A stretch of DNA of 50,877 bases from NCBI RefSeq assembly GCF_016793285.1, contig NZ_JAEUMO010000087.1, positions 1-50,877 of the forward strand, written 5' to 3'. A program made the position numbers and the translations under genes. Shown piece after piece: positions 38,585 through 47,877 of this stretch (position 1 is its first letter; every line of letters begins with the position of its first letter). The notes beneath the pieces were generated by a model. That model worked only from the letters and a program-made list of their open reading frames with translations, ran no database searches and had not been told where the DNA came from. This DNA comes from Phenylobacterium sp. (GTDB lineage Bacteria; Pseudomonadota; Alphaproteobacteria; Caulobacterales; Caulobacteraceae).

Positions 38585-39523
38585 TCAGGCGTGCGGGTGC
38601 GCGGCGCTGTAGGCGCTGAGCAGCGCCGTGGCGTCCACCTCGGTGTAGCGCTGCGTCGTCGAGAGCGATGCGTGGCCCAGAAGCTCCTGGATCGACCGCA
38701 GGTCCGCGCCCGCGCCGAGGAGGTGCGTGGCGAACGAGTGGCGCAGCGCGTGCGGCGTGGCGCTGGCGGGCAGGCCCAGGCGGCTCCGCAGCGCCTGGAC
38801 GGTCGCCTGAACGTGGCGAGGCGAAAGCGCGCCGCCCCGTCTGGCGCGGAATAGGGCGTCGTCGGCCTCGATCGCGAACGGGACCTCGGCGACGTAGGCG
38901 TCGACCGCGGCGCGCACGGCCGGCAGCACCGGGACCATGCGAGTCTTGCCGCCCTTGCCGGTGATGCGGATCAGCTCGCCGAGCGGGGCGTCCGAGCGCT
39001 TCAGGCCCAGACCCTCCGAGATCCGCAGGCCGCAGCCGTAGAGCAGCGTCAGCACCGCCTGGTCGCGGGCGGCCTCCCAGTCTTCGCGGTCGGGGTCCAG
39101 GGCCGGCTCGGCCAGCAGGCCCGCCGCCTGATCCTCGGTGACCGGCCGCGGCGCGCCCGGCTTCACGCGCGGACCCCGGACCAGGGCGATGGCCGAATTG
39201 GGCGCGTCCAGGCGGCGGTCGAGGAAGCGGTGGAACGTGCGGATGGCCGAGAGCGCCTGACTGAGCGAGCGCGGCGACAGCGGGCGGTCTCCGCCGCGCA
39301 GGTGGGCCAGCCAGGCGCGGACCTCGGCGGGCGTGACGCCGCTCATGGCCGCGACGCTCAGGCTCTCGCCGCGGTGCCGCTCGAGGAAGGTCAGGTAGCG
39401 CTGGGCTGCGAAGCCGTAGGCCTCCAGCGTGCGCGGGGAGGCGCGGCGCTCGTGCGCCAGGTGCTGGAGCCAGGCCTGCCGTGCGGCTTCGGCCGTCCGC
39501 GGGGCGCTCAGAGCAGCGGCCAT
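38585..39523 (-). CDS. xerC: Tyrosine recombinase XerC
   Basis: A 312-residue site-specific recombinase that resolves chromosome dimers with XerD at dif. The catalytic set is complete: R167 (GCGLRISEGLGL), K190 (TGKGGKTR), H258 and R261 (HALRHSFATHLLG), H284 (LLGHASLSTTQRY) and the nucleophile Y293. The N-terminal SAM-like domain has ERRASPRTLEAY. The ATG at 39523 overlaps the DUF484 gene by 16 bp; the DUF484-xerC neighbourhood supports XerC over XerD. Confidence 0.94.
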   Translation of the reverse strand: MAAALSAPRTAEAARQAWLQHLAHERRASPRTLEAYGFAAQRYLTFLERHRGESLSVAAMSGVTPAEVRAWLAHLRGGDRPLSPRSLSQALSAIRTFHRFLDRRLDAPNSAIALVRGPRVKPGAPRPVTEDQAAGLLAEPALDPDREDWEAARDQAVLTLLYGCGLRISEGLGLKRSDAPLGELIRITGKGGKTRMVPVLPAVRAAVDAYVAEVPFAIEADDALFRARRGGALSPRHVQATVQALRSRLGLPASATPHALRHSFATHLLGAGADLRSIQELLGHASLSTTQRYTEVDATALLSAYSAAHPHA

Positions 39524-40188
39524 CGCTCGGCCGTGCGCTCGACGACGCGGGCCAGGAAGGCGACCAGTTCGCTGCCCATCTCCGCCGTGAACCCCCCGGG
39601 GTCGGTCGAGCCGAAGGCCAGCAGGCCCTGGCGGGCGGGCTCCCAGATCGCCATGCGCACCATGGCCATCGAGGCGATCCCGTCCGCGCCCTCGCCGAAG
39701 AGTCCCATGGCGGTCGGTGCGAAGCCCATGCGCGCCAGACGGTGGGATCCGTCGAGGATCAGGTCGACCTGGCCTGCGACGAGGCCGCGCCAGCCAGCCG
39801 GCGGCAGACCCTCGCACTCCAGGGCGATGACGCCTGCGGCCAGACCGAAGCGGCTGCGGGCCACCTCGTCGACGCGCCGGGCGAGGTCGGAGTTGTTGCG
39901 CGCGTCCAGCAGGTCGACGACGGCGCCGTGCGTCTGGGCCTGGGCGGCGAAGTTGGCGCGCGCCACCTCCTCCAGCATCTGGCGCTGCTTGGTCTCTTCC
40001 TGGTGGGCGGCGTGGACCCGGGCGAGCGGCGCGAACTCCACGACGTTCGAGGTGGCGACCGTCAGGCCCAGCTCGGCCAGCAGGCCGTCGTCGCCCTTCA
40101 GGAAGTCCGGGTTGTCGGCCAGGAAGCGGCGGACCTCGGAAGGATCCAACGGCGCGGCTCCGAAAAGTTCGCCCTGCGACCCGTCCAT
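39508..40188 (-). CDS. DUF484 protein
   Basis: A 226-residue GAF-like protein of the DUF484 family (COG3159), usually encoded immediately before xerC; its function is unresolved. The N-terminal helix block DPSEVRRFLADNPDFLKGDD is diagnostic, followed by a coiled segment (QRQMLEEVARANFAAQAQ) and a GAF-type domain with LLAFGSTDPGGFTAEMGSEL near the end. It is the middle gene of a minus-strand group fsa-DUF484-xerC, 16 bp after fsa. Confidence 0.92.
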   Translation of the reverse strand: MDGSQGELFGAAPLDPSEVRRFLADNPDFLKGDDGLLAELGLTVATSNVVEFAPLARVHAAHQEETKQRQMLEEVARANFAAQAQTHGAVVDLLDARNNSDLARRVDEVARSRFGLAAGVIALECEGLPPAGWRGLVAGQVDLILDGSHRLARMGFAPTAMGLFGEGADGIASMAMVRMAIWEPARQGLLAFGSTDPGGFTAEMGSELVAFLARVVERTAERWPLL

Positions 40189-40204
40189 ATCCGCCTCAAG
40201 CTCC

Positions 40205-40858
40205 CTACAGGATGGACTGCCCCGTCTTGGCCCAGTCCGCCATGAACTGTTGGAGCCCCCGTTCGGTTAACGGATGCTTGAAAAGCGCCTGGAAGACGTC
40301 GGGCGGGATGGTCGCGCAGTCGGCGCCCGCGAGCGCCGCCTGGGTCACATGGGCCGGCGTGCGGATCGAGGCGGCCAGGATCTCGGTGTCGAAACCGTAG
40401 TTGTCATAGATGGCCCGGATCTCGGTGATCAGGTCCATGCCGTCGGCGCCGTGATCGTCGAGGCGGCCGATGAAGGGGCTGATGTAGGTCGCCCCCGCCT
40501 TGGCGGCCAGCAGCGCCTGGGCGGCCGAGAAGCAGAGCGTGACGTTGGTCTGGATGCCTTCCGCGGCGAACTCGCGGACCGCGATCAGCCCCTCGCGGGT
40601 GAGCGGCGCCTTCACGACGACGTTGGTGGCGACGCCCGCCAGCTTGCGGCCCTCGGCCAGCATCCCGTCCACATCCATGGCGGCGACCTCCGCCGAGACC
40701 GGGCCGTCCACCAGACCGCAGATTTCTGCGATCACCTCCAGCATGTTGCGTCCGCTTTTGGCGATCAGGGATGGGTTTGTGGTGACGCCGTCGACGAGGC
40801 CCGTGGCGGCCAGGTCCTTCAGGACGGCGGTGTCGGTCGTATCGAGGAAGAGCTGCAT
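40205..40858 (-). CDS. fsa: Fructose-6-phosphate aldolase / small transaldolase
   Basis: A 217-residue TIM-barrel enzyme of the small transaldolase (FSA/TalC) group. The N-terminus [16 protein letters not shown] and the block [15 protein letters not shown] are typical. The Schiff-base lysine lies in [10 protein letters not shown], and [15 protein letters not shown] follows. Such proteins act as fructose-6-phosphate aldolase or transaldolase; sequence does not settle which. It is divergent from priA across 57 bp. Confidence 0.93.
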   Translation of the reverse strand: MQLFLDTTDTAVLKDLAATGLVDGVTTNPSLIAKSGRNMLEVIAEICGLVDGPVSAEVAAMDVDGMLAEGRKLAGVATNVVVKAPLTREGLIAVREFAAEGIQTNVTLCFSAAQALLAAKAGATYISPFIGRLDDHGADGMDLITEIRAIYDNYGFDTEILAASIRTPAHVTQAALAGADCATIPPDVFQALFKHPLTERGLQQFMADWAKTGQSIL

Positions 40859-40915
40859 CTTGATCCGTCTCTTGTTCGCGCCGCTTGTAGCTGCGAAGGG
40901 CTCGGTCTCAAACCC

Positions 40916-43069
40916 ATGAGCCGCATCGCTTCTGTCCTGATCCCCATGCCGCTGCCCGAGGCGTTCGACTACGCCGAGCCCGAGGGCATGGGGCTCGAGG
41001 CCGGCGACCAGGTCGCGGTGCCGCTGGGTCCGCGGCTGATCCGCGGCGTGGTCACCGGGCTGCGCGACGCGACGGGCGGGAATCGCCCGCTGAAGCCCGT
41101 GGCCGAGCGGCTGGACGATCCGCGTCTGCCGCCGGGTACGGTGGAGTTCGTGCAGTGGGCGGCCCGCTACGCCGTCGACGCGCCGGGCCAGCCGCTGGCG
41201 ATCGCGCTCCGCGGCGCGCGTGCGCCGAAGCCGCGGCCGACGCGGGTCGTGCGGGCGACAGGCGTTCAGCCGGCGCGGCCCACGCCGGCGCGGGCGAAGG
41301 TGCTGGCCGCCGCGACGCGGGCAATGGCGCCCGCCGAACTCGCCCGCGCCGCGGGCGTTGGCGCGGGCGTCGTGAAGGGGCTGATCGACGAAGGGGTGCT
41401 GGCGCTGGACCACGTCACGCCCGATGCGCGGTTCGACGTCCCGGACCTGACGCGGCGCGGCCCCGACCTCAGCGCCAGCCAGGCGGCGGCGGCCGAGGCG
41501 ATGACGGCCGGGCTGGGCGGCTTCGGCGTCACGCTGCTGGACGGCGTGACCGGGTCGGGGAAGACCGAGGTCTATCTGGAAGCCGCCGCGGCCGCCTTGG
41601 CCGCCGATCCCGACGCCCAGGTGCTGATCCTGCTGCCCGAGATCGCGCTGACCCAGGCAGTGATCGCCCGGGTGACGGCGCGGTTCGGCGCCCAGCCCGG
41701 CGAGTGGCACTCCGACGTCGCGCCGCCGATGCGCCGCAAGGTCTGGGAGGGGGTGGCGGCCGGAACCTGCCGGATCGTGGTGGGCGCGCGTTCGGCGCTG
41801 TTCCTCCCGTTCCGGCGGCTGAAGCTGATCGTCGTCGACGAGGAGCACGACGGGTCGTTCAAGCAGGAGGACGGCTTCATCTACCACGCCCGCGACCTGG
41901 CCGTCGTGCGCGGGCGGATCGAGGACGCGGCCGTGGTGCTGGCCTCGGCGACGCCGTCGCTGGAGAGCCTGCGCAACGCCGAGACCGGCCGCTATCGCTG
42001 GCTCAAGCTGGCCGCGCGCCATGGGACGGCGCGGCTGCCGGACATCGAGCTGGTCGACCTGCGCGAGACGCCGCCCGAGGCCGGACGCTGGCTCTCGCCG
42101 CCTCTGGTCGCGGCCATGGGCGAGACCTGGGCGCGGGGCGAGCAGACGCTGCTGTTCCTGAACCGCCGGGGCTACGCGCCGCTGGTGCTCTGCAAGGCCT
42201 GCGGCGAGCGGATGACGGCGCCCGATACGGACTCCTGGCTGGTCGAGCACCGCTACACCGGACGCCTCGTCTGCCACCTGACGGGCTTTTCGATGCCCAA
42301 GCCGGCGGCCTGCCCGCACTGTGGGGCGAAGGACAGCCTGGTTTCCATCGGACCGGGCGTGGAGCGGGTTGAGGAGGAGGCGCGCGCGCTGTTCCCGGAC
42401 GCGCGGATCGCGGTCTTCTCGTCCGACACGGTGTTCGACGCGCGCGAGGCGCGGCGGCTGGTCGAGACCATGGCGGCGGGCGACATCGACATCCTCGTCG
42501 CCACCCAGGCGGCGGCGAAGGGTCACAACTTCCCCAAGCTCACCCTGGTCGGCGTGGTCGACGCCGACCTCGGCCTGCGCGGCGGCGACCTGCGCGCCGC
42601 CGAGCGGACCTACCAGCTCCTCGCCCAGGCCACCGGGCGGGCAGGGCGCGCCGACCGGGCGGGCCGCGCCCTGCTGCAGACCTACGCGCCCGAGCACGCG
42701 GTGATGCAGGCGCTGAAGGCGCAGGACCGCGACGCCTTCGTCGCCGCCGAGATGGCCGAGCGGGAGCTGGCGGGTCTGCCGCCGTTCGGCCGGCTGGCGG
42801 CCGTGATCGCCTCGGGCCCGGACGCAGCGCAGCTCGACGCCTTCGTGCGCGAGATGGCCGAGGTCGCGCCGAACACGCCCGGGGTCGAGGTCTATGGCCC
42901 GGCCGACGCGCCGCTGGGGCTGGTGCGGGGACGGCGGCGCAAGCGCTTCCTGGTCCGCTGCGACCGCGGCGTCGACCTCTCGGCCTACATGGCCGCCTGG
43001 CGGGCGCGGGTGAAGGTCCGCGGCCAGCTCCGCGTCGCCATCGACATAGACCCGTACAGCTTCCTCTGA
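40916..43069 (+). CDS. priA: Primosomal protein N' (replication restart helicase) with reduced zinc site
   Basis: A 717-residue superfamily 2 helicase that reloads the replisome at stalled forks. Helicase motifs: Walker [18 protein letters not shown] in [26 protein letters not shown], and QAAAKGHNF / [13 protein letters not shown] near the end. PriA normally has eight cysteines in four CxxC pairs; here only C426, C429, C453, C466 and C469 remain. The second pair is replaced by APDT and the third keeps one Cys (CHLT). One zinc could still be held by the first and last pairs. The ATG at 40916 is fixed by [20 protein letters not shown]. Confidence 0.95.
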   Translation: MSRIASVLIPMPLPEAFDYAEPEGMGLEAGDQVAVPLGPRLIRGVVTGLRDATGGNRPLKPVAERLDDPRLPPGTVEFVQWAARYAVDAPGQPLAIALRGARAPKPRPTRVVRATGVQPARPTPARAKVLAAATRAMAPAELARAAGVGAGVVKGLIDEGVLALDHVTPDARFDVPDLTRRGPDLSASQAAAAEAMTAGLGGFGVTLLDGVTGSGKTEVYLEAAAAALAADPDAQVLILLPEIALTQAVIARVTARFGAQPGEWHSDVAPPMRRKVWEGVAAGTCRIVVGARSALFLPFRRLKLIVVDEEHDGSFKQEDGFIYHARDLAVVRGRIEDAAVVLASATPSLESLRNAETGRYRWLKLAARHGTARLPDIELVDLRETPPEAGRWLSPPLVAAMGETWARGEQTLLFLNRRGYAPLVLCKACGERMTAPDTDSWLVEHRYTGRLVCHLTGFSMPKPAACPHCGAKDSLVSIGPGVERVEEEARALFPDARIAVFSSDTVFDAREARRLVETMAAGDIDILVATQAAAKGHNFPKLTLVGVVDADLGLRGGDLRAAERTYQLLAQATGRAGRADRAGRALLQTYAPEHAVMQALKAQDRDAFVAAEMAERELAGLPPFGRLAAVIASGPDAAQLDAFVREMAEVAPNTPGVEVYGPADAPLGLVRGRRRKRFLVRCDRGVDLSAYMAAWRARVKVRGQLRVAIDIDPYSFL

Positions 43070-43087
43070 CGCCCCCAGCGGGGAGGA

Positions 43088-43861
43088 TTAGTGCAGTGTC
43101 TTGTCCTGGACCGTCGCGTTGCGCCGCCGCGCCAGCATGTTCAGGGCCTCGACGCCGGCGGAAAAGGCCATGGCGGCGTAGATGTAGCCCTTCGGCACAT
43201 GCATGCCGAAGCCGTCGGCGATCAGCACCGCGCCGATCATCAGCAGGAAGCCCAGCGCCAGCATCACCACGGTCGGGTTCTTGTTGATGAAGTTGGCCAG
43301 GGGATCGGCCGCGACCAGCATGATGGCGACGGTGGTGACCACCGCGACGACCATGATCGCCAGGTGATCCGTCATCCCGACGGCGGTCAGGATCGAGTCG
43401 ATCGAGAAGACCAGGTCCAGCAGGATGATCTGGAAGATCGCCGCGCCCATGCCTGTGACGACCTTGCCCGAGGTGTCCATGACGCCGTGGCCGTCGCCGG
43501 GCTCGACCTTCTCGTGGATCTCTGTGGTGGCCTTCCAGACCAGGAACAGGCCGCCGGCGATCAGGATCAGGTCGCGCCACGAGAACGAGAAGTCCATGCC
43601 CCCCGGCGCCGGGAAGGGCAGGGTGAAGACCGGCTGCACGAGGCCGACGATGAAGGCCAGGGTCGAGAGCAGGCCCAGCCGCATGACGAGCGCCAGCGCG
43701 ATGCCGATCCGCCGCGCCTTCGCGCGCTGATGTTCTGGCAGCTTGTTCGAGAGGATCGAGATGAAGATCAGATTGTCGATGCCGAGCACCACCTCCATGA
43801 CGATGAGGGTGACGAGCGCAGCCCAGGCGGCCGGGTCGCTCACGAGCGCGGCGATATCCAT
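43088..43861 (-). CDS. TerC-family integral membrane protein
   Basis: A 257-residue protein with seven predicted helices, of the TerC/YkoY family linked to metal (manganese) export and tellurite resistance. Conserved acidic membrane motifs are visible: [19 protein letters not shown] early and [20 protein letters not shown] in the middle. The C-terminus, [19 protein letters not shown], is cytoplasmic. It is convergent with priA (19 bp apart). Its upstream side is the large gene-free region. Confidence 0.92.
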   Translation of the reverse strand: MDIAALVSDPAAWAALVTLIVMEVVLGIDNLIFISILSNKLPEHQRAKARRIGIALALVMRLGLLSTLAFIVGLVQPVFTLPFPAPGGMDFSFSWRDLILIAGGLFLVWKATTEIHEKVEPGDGHGVMDTSGKVVTGMGAAIFQIILLDLVFSIDSILTAVGMTDHLAIMVVAVVTTVAIMLVAADPLANFINKNPTVVMLALGFLLMIGAVLIADGFGMHVPKGYIYAAMAFSAGVEALNMLARRRNATVQDKTLH

Positions 43862-44361
43862 TGTGATCTCCGAATTTCCCCTTCCGTCCTATCTAGGGGC
43901 TCGTTTCGCGGGAACCAGGGGCGCGCGCGACTCTGCGGCGCCGCTTTTTCGGGCGCCGGCGGCCGCGTTCAACGGTTCGTGAAGCCGAAAATTCTCCTCT
44001 TGCGCGAATTTCAGCCAAGCCTTGCCGCCTTTCGGCGAGCTCTTATTTCGGCTTGTTACGACAACGTGAAAGGCGGCTATCAAAAGAAAATTATCGGTTA
44101 ACGACAGGTGGAAATCGAGTTTCTTACAGCTCAATTACGCGATCCCGCACCAATGTTCGCCAATAGTTTTCTTGCGAGGCGAAATTTTACTGATCGAAGA
44201 CATGGATATTGCCTTCCGAAGGCGGCGGCGTGCGCCTCCATGCCTGAGCGATCCTGTGGATAATTCACCTGCGACCGCTCGCCGCGCGGCGTAAACCCTC
44301 TTTTCACTCAAGGCGGATACGGTTACCCCTTCGCCTGGGAGTGTCGGGGAGTCACCGATCA
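43862..44361. other. Gene-free, AT-richer 500-bp region
   Basis: No supportable gene is present. It is the longest gene-free stretch and is visibly richer in A/T than its surroundings (especially 43985-44215). It holds a hairpin GGCGCC (43937-43942) / GGCGCC (43952-43957) with a T5 loop, one GANTC site near each end (43929-43933; 44349-44353), a GTTAAC sequence at 44097-44102, and a perfect DnaA-box match at 44255-44263. It presumably carries the promoters of terC and the CHAP gene. Confidence 0.6.
44255..44263 (-). promoter_or_regulatory. Consensus DnaA box
   Basis: TGTGGATAA on the plus strand is the exact complement of the DnaA-box consensus TTATCCACA, 99 bp upstream of the CHAP gene start. 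A single box does not make an origin; it could mark DnaA-dependent transcription or titration. Confidence 0.45.
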
Positions 44362-45030
44362 ATGCTTAAACGGACGCGGGCCCTTCTGGGCGCCATGGCC
44401 GCTGCGGCGTTTGTCGCCTTCGCCCCTGGCGGAGCGACCGCCGACACCTACTGGCAGTGCGTGCCCTTCGCGCGCCTGATCTCCGGCATCCAGATCTTCG
44501 GCGACGCCTGGACCTGGTGGCAGCAGGCGGCCGGCAAGTACGAGACCGGCTTCTCGCCCAAGGCGGGCGCCGTCCTCTGCTTCAAGCCCACCCAGCGCAT
44601 GCGTCTCGGCCATGTGGCCGTGGTGAGCCAGGTGCTGACCGACCGCGTCATCCAGATCACCCACGCCAACTGGAGCCCGATCGAGGGCTCGCGCGGCAAG
44701 GTCGAGAAGGACGTCACCATCATCGACGTCTCGCCGCAGGGCGACTGGAGCGAGGTGAAGGTCTGGTACGACCCGAACCGCGACCTGGGCGGCTCCACCT
44801 ACGCCACGCACGGGTTCATCTATCAGGACACGTCGGCGCGCATGCTGGCGGCCTCGGGCGTGACCCGCTTCCAGAACGGCGCGATCGCCGTCGCCCAGTC
44901 GGCCGCCAGCCAGATGGCCAGCGCCGTGCGTCCAGGCCAGGGCCCGATGAGCGTGCTGACCCAGGCGGCGGACCAGACGGACCGGATCGCGGCCCTGATC
45001 GCGGCGGCCACGCGCCCCGACAACAAGTAG
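44362..45030 (+). CDS. Secreted CHAP-domain (amidase/peptidase) protein
   Basis: A 222-residue protein with a signal peptide (MLKRTRALLGAMAAAAFVAF, cleavage near ATA-D) and a CHAP domain carrying catalytic Cys33 (YWQCVPFAR), His84 (LGHVAVVS) and polar N103 (HANWSP). CHAP enzymes cleave peptidoglycan peptides or act as amidases. The C-terminal 60 residues are Ala/Gln-rich and low in structure. An in-frame GTG at 44341 would add seven residues. The DnaA box and GANTC sites upstream hint at cell-cycle control, sensible for a wall-remodelling enzyme (inference). Confidence 0.88.
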   Translation: MLKRTRALLGAMAAAAFVAFAPGGATADTYWQCVPFARLISGIQIFGDAWTWWQQAAGKYETGFSPKAGAVLCFKPTQRMRLGHVAVVSQVLTDRVIQITHANWSPIEGSRGKVEKDVTIIDVSPQGDWSEVKVWYDPNRDLGGSTYATHGFIYQDTSARMLAASGVTRFQNGAIAVAQSAASQMASAVRPGQGPMSVLTQAADQTDRIAALIAAATRPDNK

Positions 45031-45039
45031 CCTCCGCGG

Positions 45040-45068
45040 TTGACGCTCTGCGCGACGCACCGTCCTTA
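45040..45068 (+). promoter_or_regulatory. Candidate promoter of the CorA-family gene
   Basis: TTGACG (45040-45045), a 17-bp spacer and TCCTTA (45063-45068), 19 bp before the corA ATG. TTGACG is the usual -35 form in Caulobacterales; the -10 is weak. Confidence 0.4.
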
Positions 45069-45087
45069 GGCGGGCGGAGGCAGCGCC

Positions 45088-46041
45088 ATGCTCAGGGTCC
45101 TTCGGCGCAGCGCGCGCGGGGTGCAGACGGAAACGTGCGCGGCCGGCTGGTCGCCGGGCGCCGACGTGGTCTGGATCGACCTGATGAAGCCGACCCGCGA
45201 GGAGGAGCTGGCCGTGGAGGCGGCGCTCGGCCTCGAACTGCCTACCGCCGAGGAGATGGCCGCGCTGGAGCCTTCCAGCCGCCTCTACCAGGAAGACGGC
45301 GCCACCTTCATGACGGCCACGATGCTGGCGCGCAGCCACGAGGCCTCGCCCTTCGCGACGCCGGTCACCTTCGTCCTCGCCAAGGGGGTGCTGGTGACCT
45401 TGCGCTATGAGGAGCTGCGGGCGTTCACGCTGTTCTCCGACCGCGTCCCGGAGAGCGACATCCAGAGCGGCACGGTGGCGCTGCTCGACCTCTTCGACGC
45501 CGTCGTCGAACGGCTGGCGCGAACGCTGGACGACATGGCCGACAAGGTGGAGGACGTCTCCACCGCCATCTTCCGCCGGCCGCCCGGCGGCAACTTCCGA
45601 CCGCTGCTCACCGGCCTGGCGCAGGCGCAGTCGGTGACGTCGCTCACGCGCAACGGCCTGGTGAGCGTGTCGCGGACGCTGGGCTACGCGGGGCTGGCGA
45701 GCGAGATCGCGACGGATCCCGAGTGCCGCGCGCACCTCGACACCCTGCAACACGACGCCCGCTCGCTCACCGAGCACGCCGGCTACCAGTCGAGCCACAT
45801 CGCCTTCCTGCTGGATGCGGCGCTGGGCCTGATCAACATCGAGCAGAACGGCATCATCAAGTTCTTCTCGGTGGTCGCGGTGGCCTTCATGCCGCCCACG
45901 CTGATCGCCTCGATCTACGGCATGAACTTCATCCACATGCCCGAGCTGCGTTGGATGGCGGGCTATCCCTTCGCCCTGCTGCTGATGTTCGTCGCGGGGG
46001 TCCTGCCGGTCGTGTGGTTCAAGAAACGCGGCTGGCTCTGA
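45088..46041 (+). CDS. corA: CorA-family magnesium/divalent cation transporter
   Basis: A 317-residue transporter with a large cytoplasmic N-terminal domain and two C-terminal transmembrane helices. The selectivity signature YGMNF is intact (SIYGMNFIHMPEL), with the stalk helix ending INIEQNGIIKFFSVVAVAFMPPT. The C-terminus is WFKKRGWL with the usual basic residues. It moves Mg2+ or related cations (Co2+, Ni2+); selectivity cannot be read from sequence. The ATG at 45088 gives the full domain. Confidence 0.93.
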   Translation: MLRVLRRSARGVQTETCAAGWSPGADVVWIDLMKPTREEELAVEAALGLELPTAEEMAALEPSSRLYQEDGATFMTATMLARSHEASPFATPVTFVLAKGVLVTLRYEELRAFTLFSDRVPESDIQSGTVALLDLFDAVVERLARTLDDMADKVEDVSTAIFRRPPGGNFRPLLTGLAQAQSVTSLTRNGLVSVSRTLGYAGLASEIATDPECRAHLDTLQHDARSLTEHAGYQSSHIAFLLDAALGLINIEQNGIIKFFSVVAVAFMPPTLIASIYGMNFIHMPELRWMAGYPFALLLMFVAGVLPVVWFKKRGWL

Positions 46042-46110
46042 GCGATCGGGAGTTGTGCTCAAGGTTTCATAAAGGACGTCGCGAAACCCATCCTTAAAGC
46101 CGGCCGCGCC

Positions 46111-47346
46111 ATGGTGAACGCGAAGGCCTTCATGTCGTCCGTACCCCAACAGCATCACACGACGCTCGACGTCCACGCCCTCCGCGAGGCGCTCGAGGCC
46201 CACCAGCGCTACCTGGCGGGACGGTCGGGCGGACGGCGCCTGGCGCTGCACTATGCCGACCTCGCCAACTGCAGCCTGGAAGGCGTCGACCTGCGCGACG
46301 CGGACCTGACGGGCGCGAAGCTCGCCGGCGCGACCCTGGCGCGCTCCAACCTCTCCCGCGCGATCCTCTTCGGCGCCGACCTGCGCGAAGCCGACATGCG
46401 CCACGTCAACCTGAAGCGGGCCGACCTGCGCGGCGCGTGCATGCGCGGCGCGAACCTGGCGGGCGCCGAACTCGCCGGCTGCGACCTGCGCGAGGGCCGC
46501 ATCGCCCTGCAGGACAAGCTGGACGGCTTCCGGATCCTTCGCCACGAGCACCGGCCGGGCGAGCTGAACTTCGCCGTGCTGTCGGGCGCCAACCTGGCCG
46601 GCGCGCAGATGAGCGGCGCGGTCGCCATGACCAGCGACTTCACCGACGCGAACCTGGCGGGCGCGGTGCTGGTGGGCGCGAAGCTCATGCGCGCGGTGCT
46701 GGACGGCGCCGACCTGTCGGGCGCCGACCTGGGCGGCGCCGACCTCACGGGCGCCTCGATGAAGCGCGCGGTGCTGAACGGGGCGAACCTCAACCAGGCG
46801 CGGCTCGACGACTGCGACCTGGCGGGCGTGCTGCGCGCGCCGCCGCCGATCTTCTACATCGACGACAAGTCGCTGACCGAGGTAGTGGCCGAGCACGAGG
46901 CCTTCTGCGACACCAACGGCGGTCAGGGCGTGGTGATGAAGCTCTCGGAGGTCGACTTCCGCCCGCTGAAGTCGCTGAAGCGCCGGCGGCTGTCGGGGCT
47001 CTCGGCGCCCAACTCGATCTTCTTCGGCATGGACCTGGAGGGCGCGCAGCTCCAGGGCGCCGACCTGTCGGGCTGCGACTTCCGGGGCGCGAACCTGCGC
47101 GAGGCCGACCTGCGCGGCGCGCGCTTCACGAACGCCCAGCTCGCGCGGGCCGACCTGCGCGGCGCGAAGATGGGACCGCTGGCGATCGGCGACAACCGCT
47201 TCGTGCGCACCGACTTCTCCCGCGCCTCGCTGCGCGGCGCCGACCTGCGCGGCGCCTCCGCGCCGCGTGCGCGGTTCCTGGAGGCCGAGATGGACGGAGC
47301 CCGTCTCGCCGGCTGCGACATCTCCGGCGCCGAGCTGGAAATCTGA
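46111..47346 (+). CDS. Pentapeptide-repeat protein
   Basis: A 411-residue protein built largely of A(D/N)LxG-type pentapeptides that should fold as right-handed beta helices. The repeats fall into two blocks, about residues 50-245 and 305-405, split by a non-repeat segment (about 250-300: DDKSLTEVVAEHEAFCDTNG and onward). A helical lead (TTLDVHALREALEAHQRYLA) precedes block one. There is no signal peptide or helix spanning the membrane. Some pentapeptide proteins mimic DNA and protect gyrase; others have unrelated or unknown roles, so no function is claimed. The start at 46111 is ambiguous; an ATG at 46132 is possible. Confidence 0.9.
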   Translation: MVNAKAFMSSVPQQHHTTLDVHALREALEAHQRYLAGRSGGRRLALHYADLANCSLEGVDLRDADLTGAKLAGATLARSNLSRAILFGADLREADMRHVNLKRADLRGACMRGANLAGAELAGCDLREGRIALQDKLDGFRILRHEHRPGELNFAVLSGANLAGAQMSGAVAMTSDFTDANLAGAVLVGAKLMRAVLDGADLSGADLGGADLTGASMKRAVLNGANLNQARLDDCDLAGVLRAPPPIFYIDDKSLTEVVAEHEAFCDTNGGQGVVMKLSEVDFRPLKSLKRRRLSGLSAPNSIFFGMDLEGAQLQGADLSGCDFRGANLREADLRGARFTNAQLARADLRGAKMGPLAIGDNRFVRTDFSRASLRGADLRGASAPRARFLEAEMDGARLAGCDISGAELEI

Positions 47347-47356
47347 TCCGCCGCCG

Positions 47357-47371
47357 GGTTCGACCCGAACC
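47357..47371. terminator. Small palindrome between convergent genes
   Basis: GGTTCG-ACC-CGAACC (47357-47371) lies in the gap between the pentapeptide-repeat gene and the convergent DUF488 gene. There is no T-run, so termination is only suggested by position. Confidence 0.3.
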
Positions 47372-47418
47372 GCACGAACGGCGGGCGGTCCCCGAGGCTG
47401 TTTCGTGGTCCGGCCTTC

Positions 47419-47877
47419 CTACAGCGTCGTCGGGTAGAGGTTCTCGACCGCAAAGTCGGCCGCCGCCATCATGTGTTCGCACACGATCGAGCGGTGGCAT
47501 CCTCGGTGGTCGGCCTCGTAGCAGAGCAGCGCCGCCTTGCGGCCCTTGGCGATCTCGATGGCCTGGGCGAGCTGCAACTGGGCGGCGGGCTCTGCCATGT
47601 GGGCCTCGAAGATCTCGCGCATCTCGGCCGTCTTGCCGCGCCGGGCGGCCATGCGGCCTTCCTTCGGCGTGCCGAGGTCGCGCAGGTGGACGTAGTCGAT
47701 GCCCGCGTCCTCGAGGCTCGACGACAGCAGGCCTTTGGAGAAGCCGGCGCGGCGCGAGGCGGCGACGGCGCGCACGTCGATCAGCACCTCGACGCCAGCC
47801 GCCTTCAGTTCGTCGATGACCCTGGCCTGCGGGGCGCTCTCGTAGCCGATCGTGGCCAGCGGGATCTTCCTACTCAT
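47419..47877 (-). CDS. DUF488 protein
   Basis: A 152-residue DUF488-family protein of unknown biochemical role. Family landmarks are present: PLATIGYESAPQARVIDELKAAG, VLIDVRAVAASRRAGFSKGLL, YVHLRDLGTPKEGR, and the C-terminal cysteine/histidine block LLCYEADHRGCHRSIVCEHM. The start codon lies inside the end of the TetR gene (8-bp overlap), so the two are co-translated on the minus strand, possibly making DUF488 a target of the same TetR autoregulation. Confidence 0.9.
   Translation of the reverse strand: MSRKIPLATIGYESAPQARVIDELKAAGVEVLIDVRAVAASRRAGFSKGLLSSSLEDAGIDYVHLRDLGTPKEGRMAARRGKTAEMREIFEAHMAEPAAQLQLAQAIEIAKGRKAALLCYEADHRGCHRSIVCEHMMAAADFAVENLYPTTL

Noticed and set aside
40205-42697. 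An 830-codon minus-strand frame that includes fsa and covers most of priA.
   Set aside because: Only the last 217 codons (from the ATG at 40858) are a recognisable protein; the rest is a shadow of priA.
43862-44361. Possible replication origin (AT-rich, with a DnaA box).
   Set aside because: Only one convincing DnaA box, no box cluster, no DUE-like repeats, and no origin-linked neighbours such as hemE, dnaA, parAB or gidA.
46300-47340. Short repeated GGCGCC(G/A)ACCTG-like units that look like a DNA repeat array.
   Set aside because: They are the 15-bp codon pattern of pentapeptide repeats within one open reading frame.
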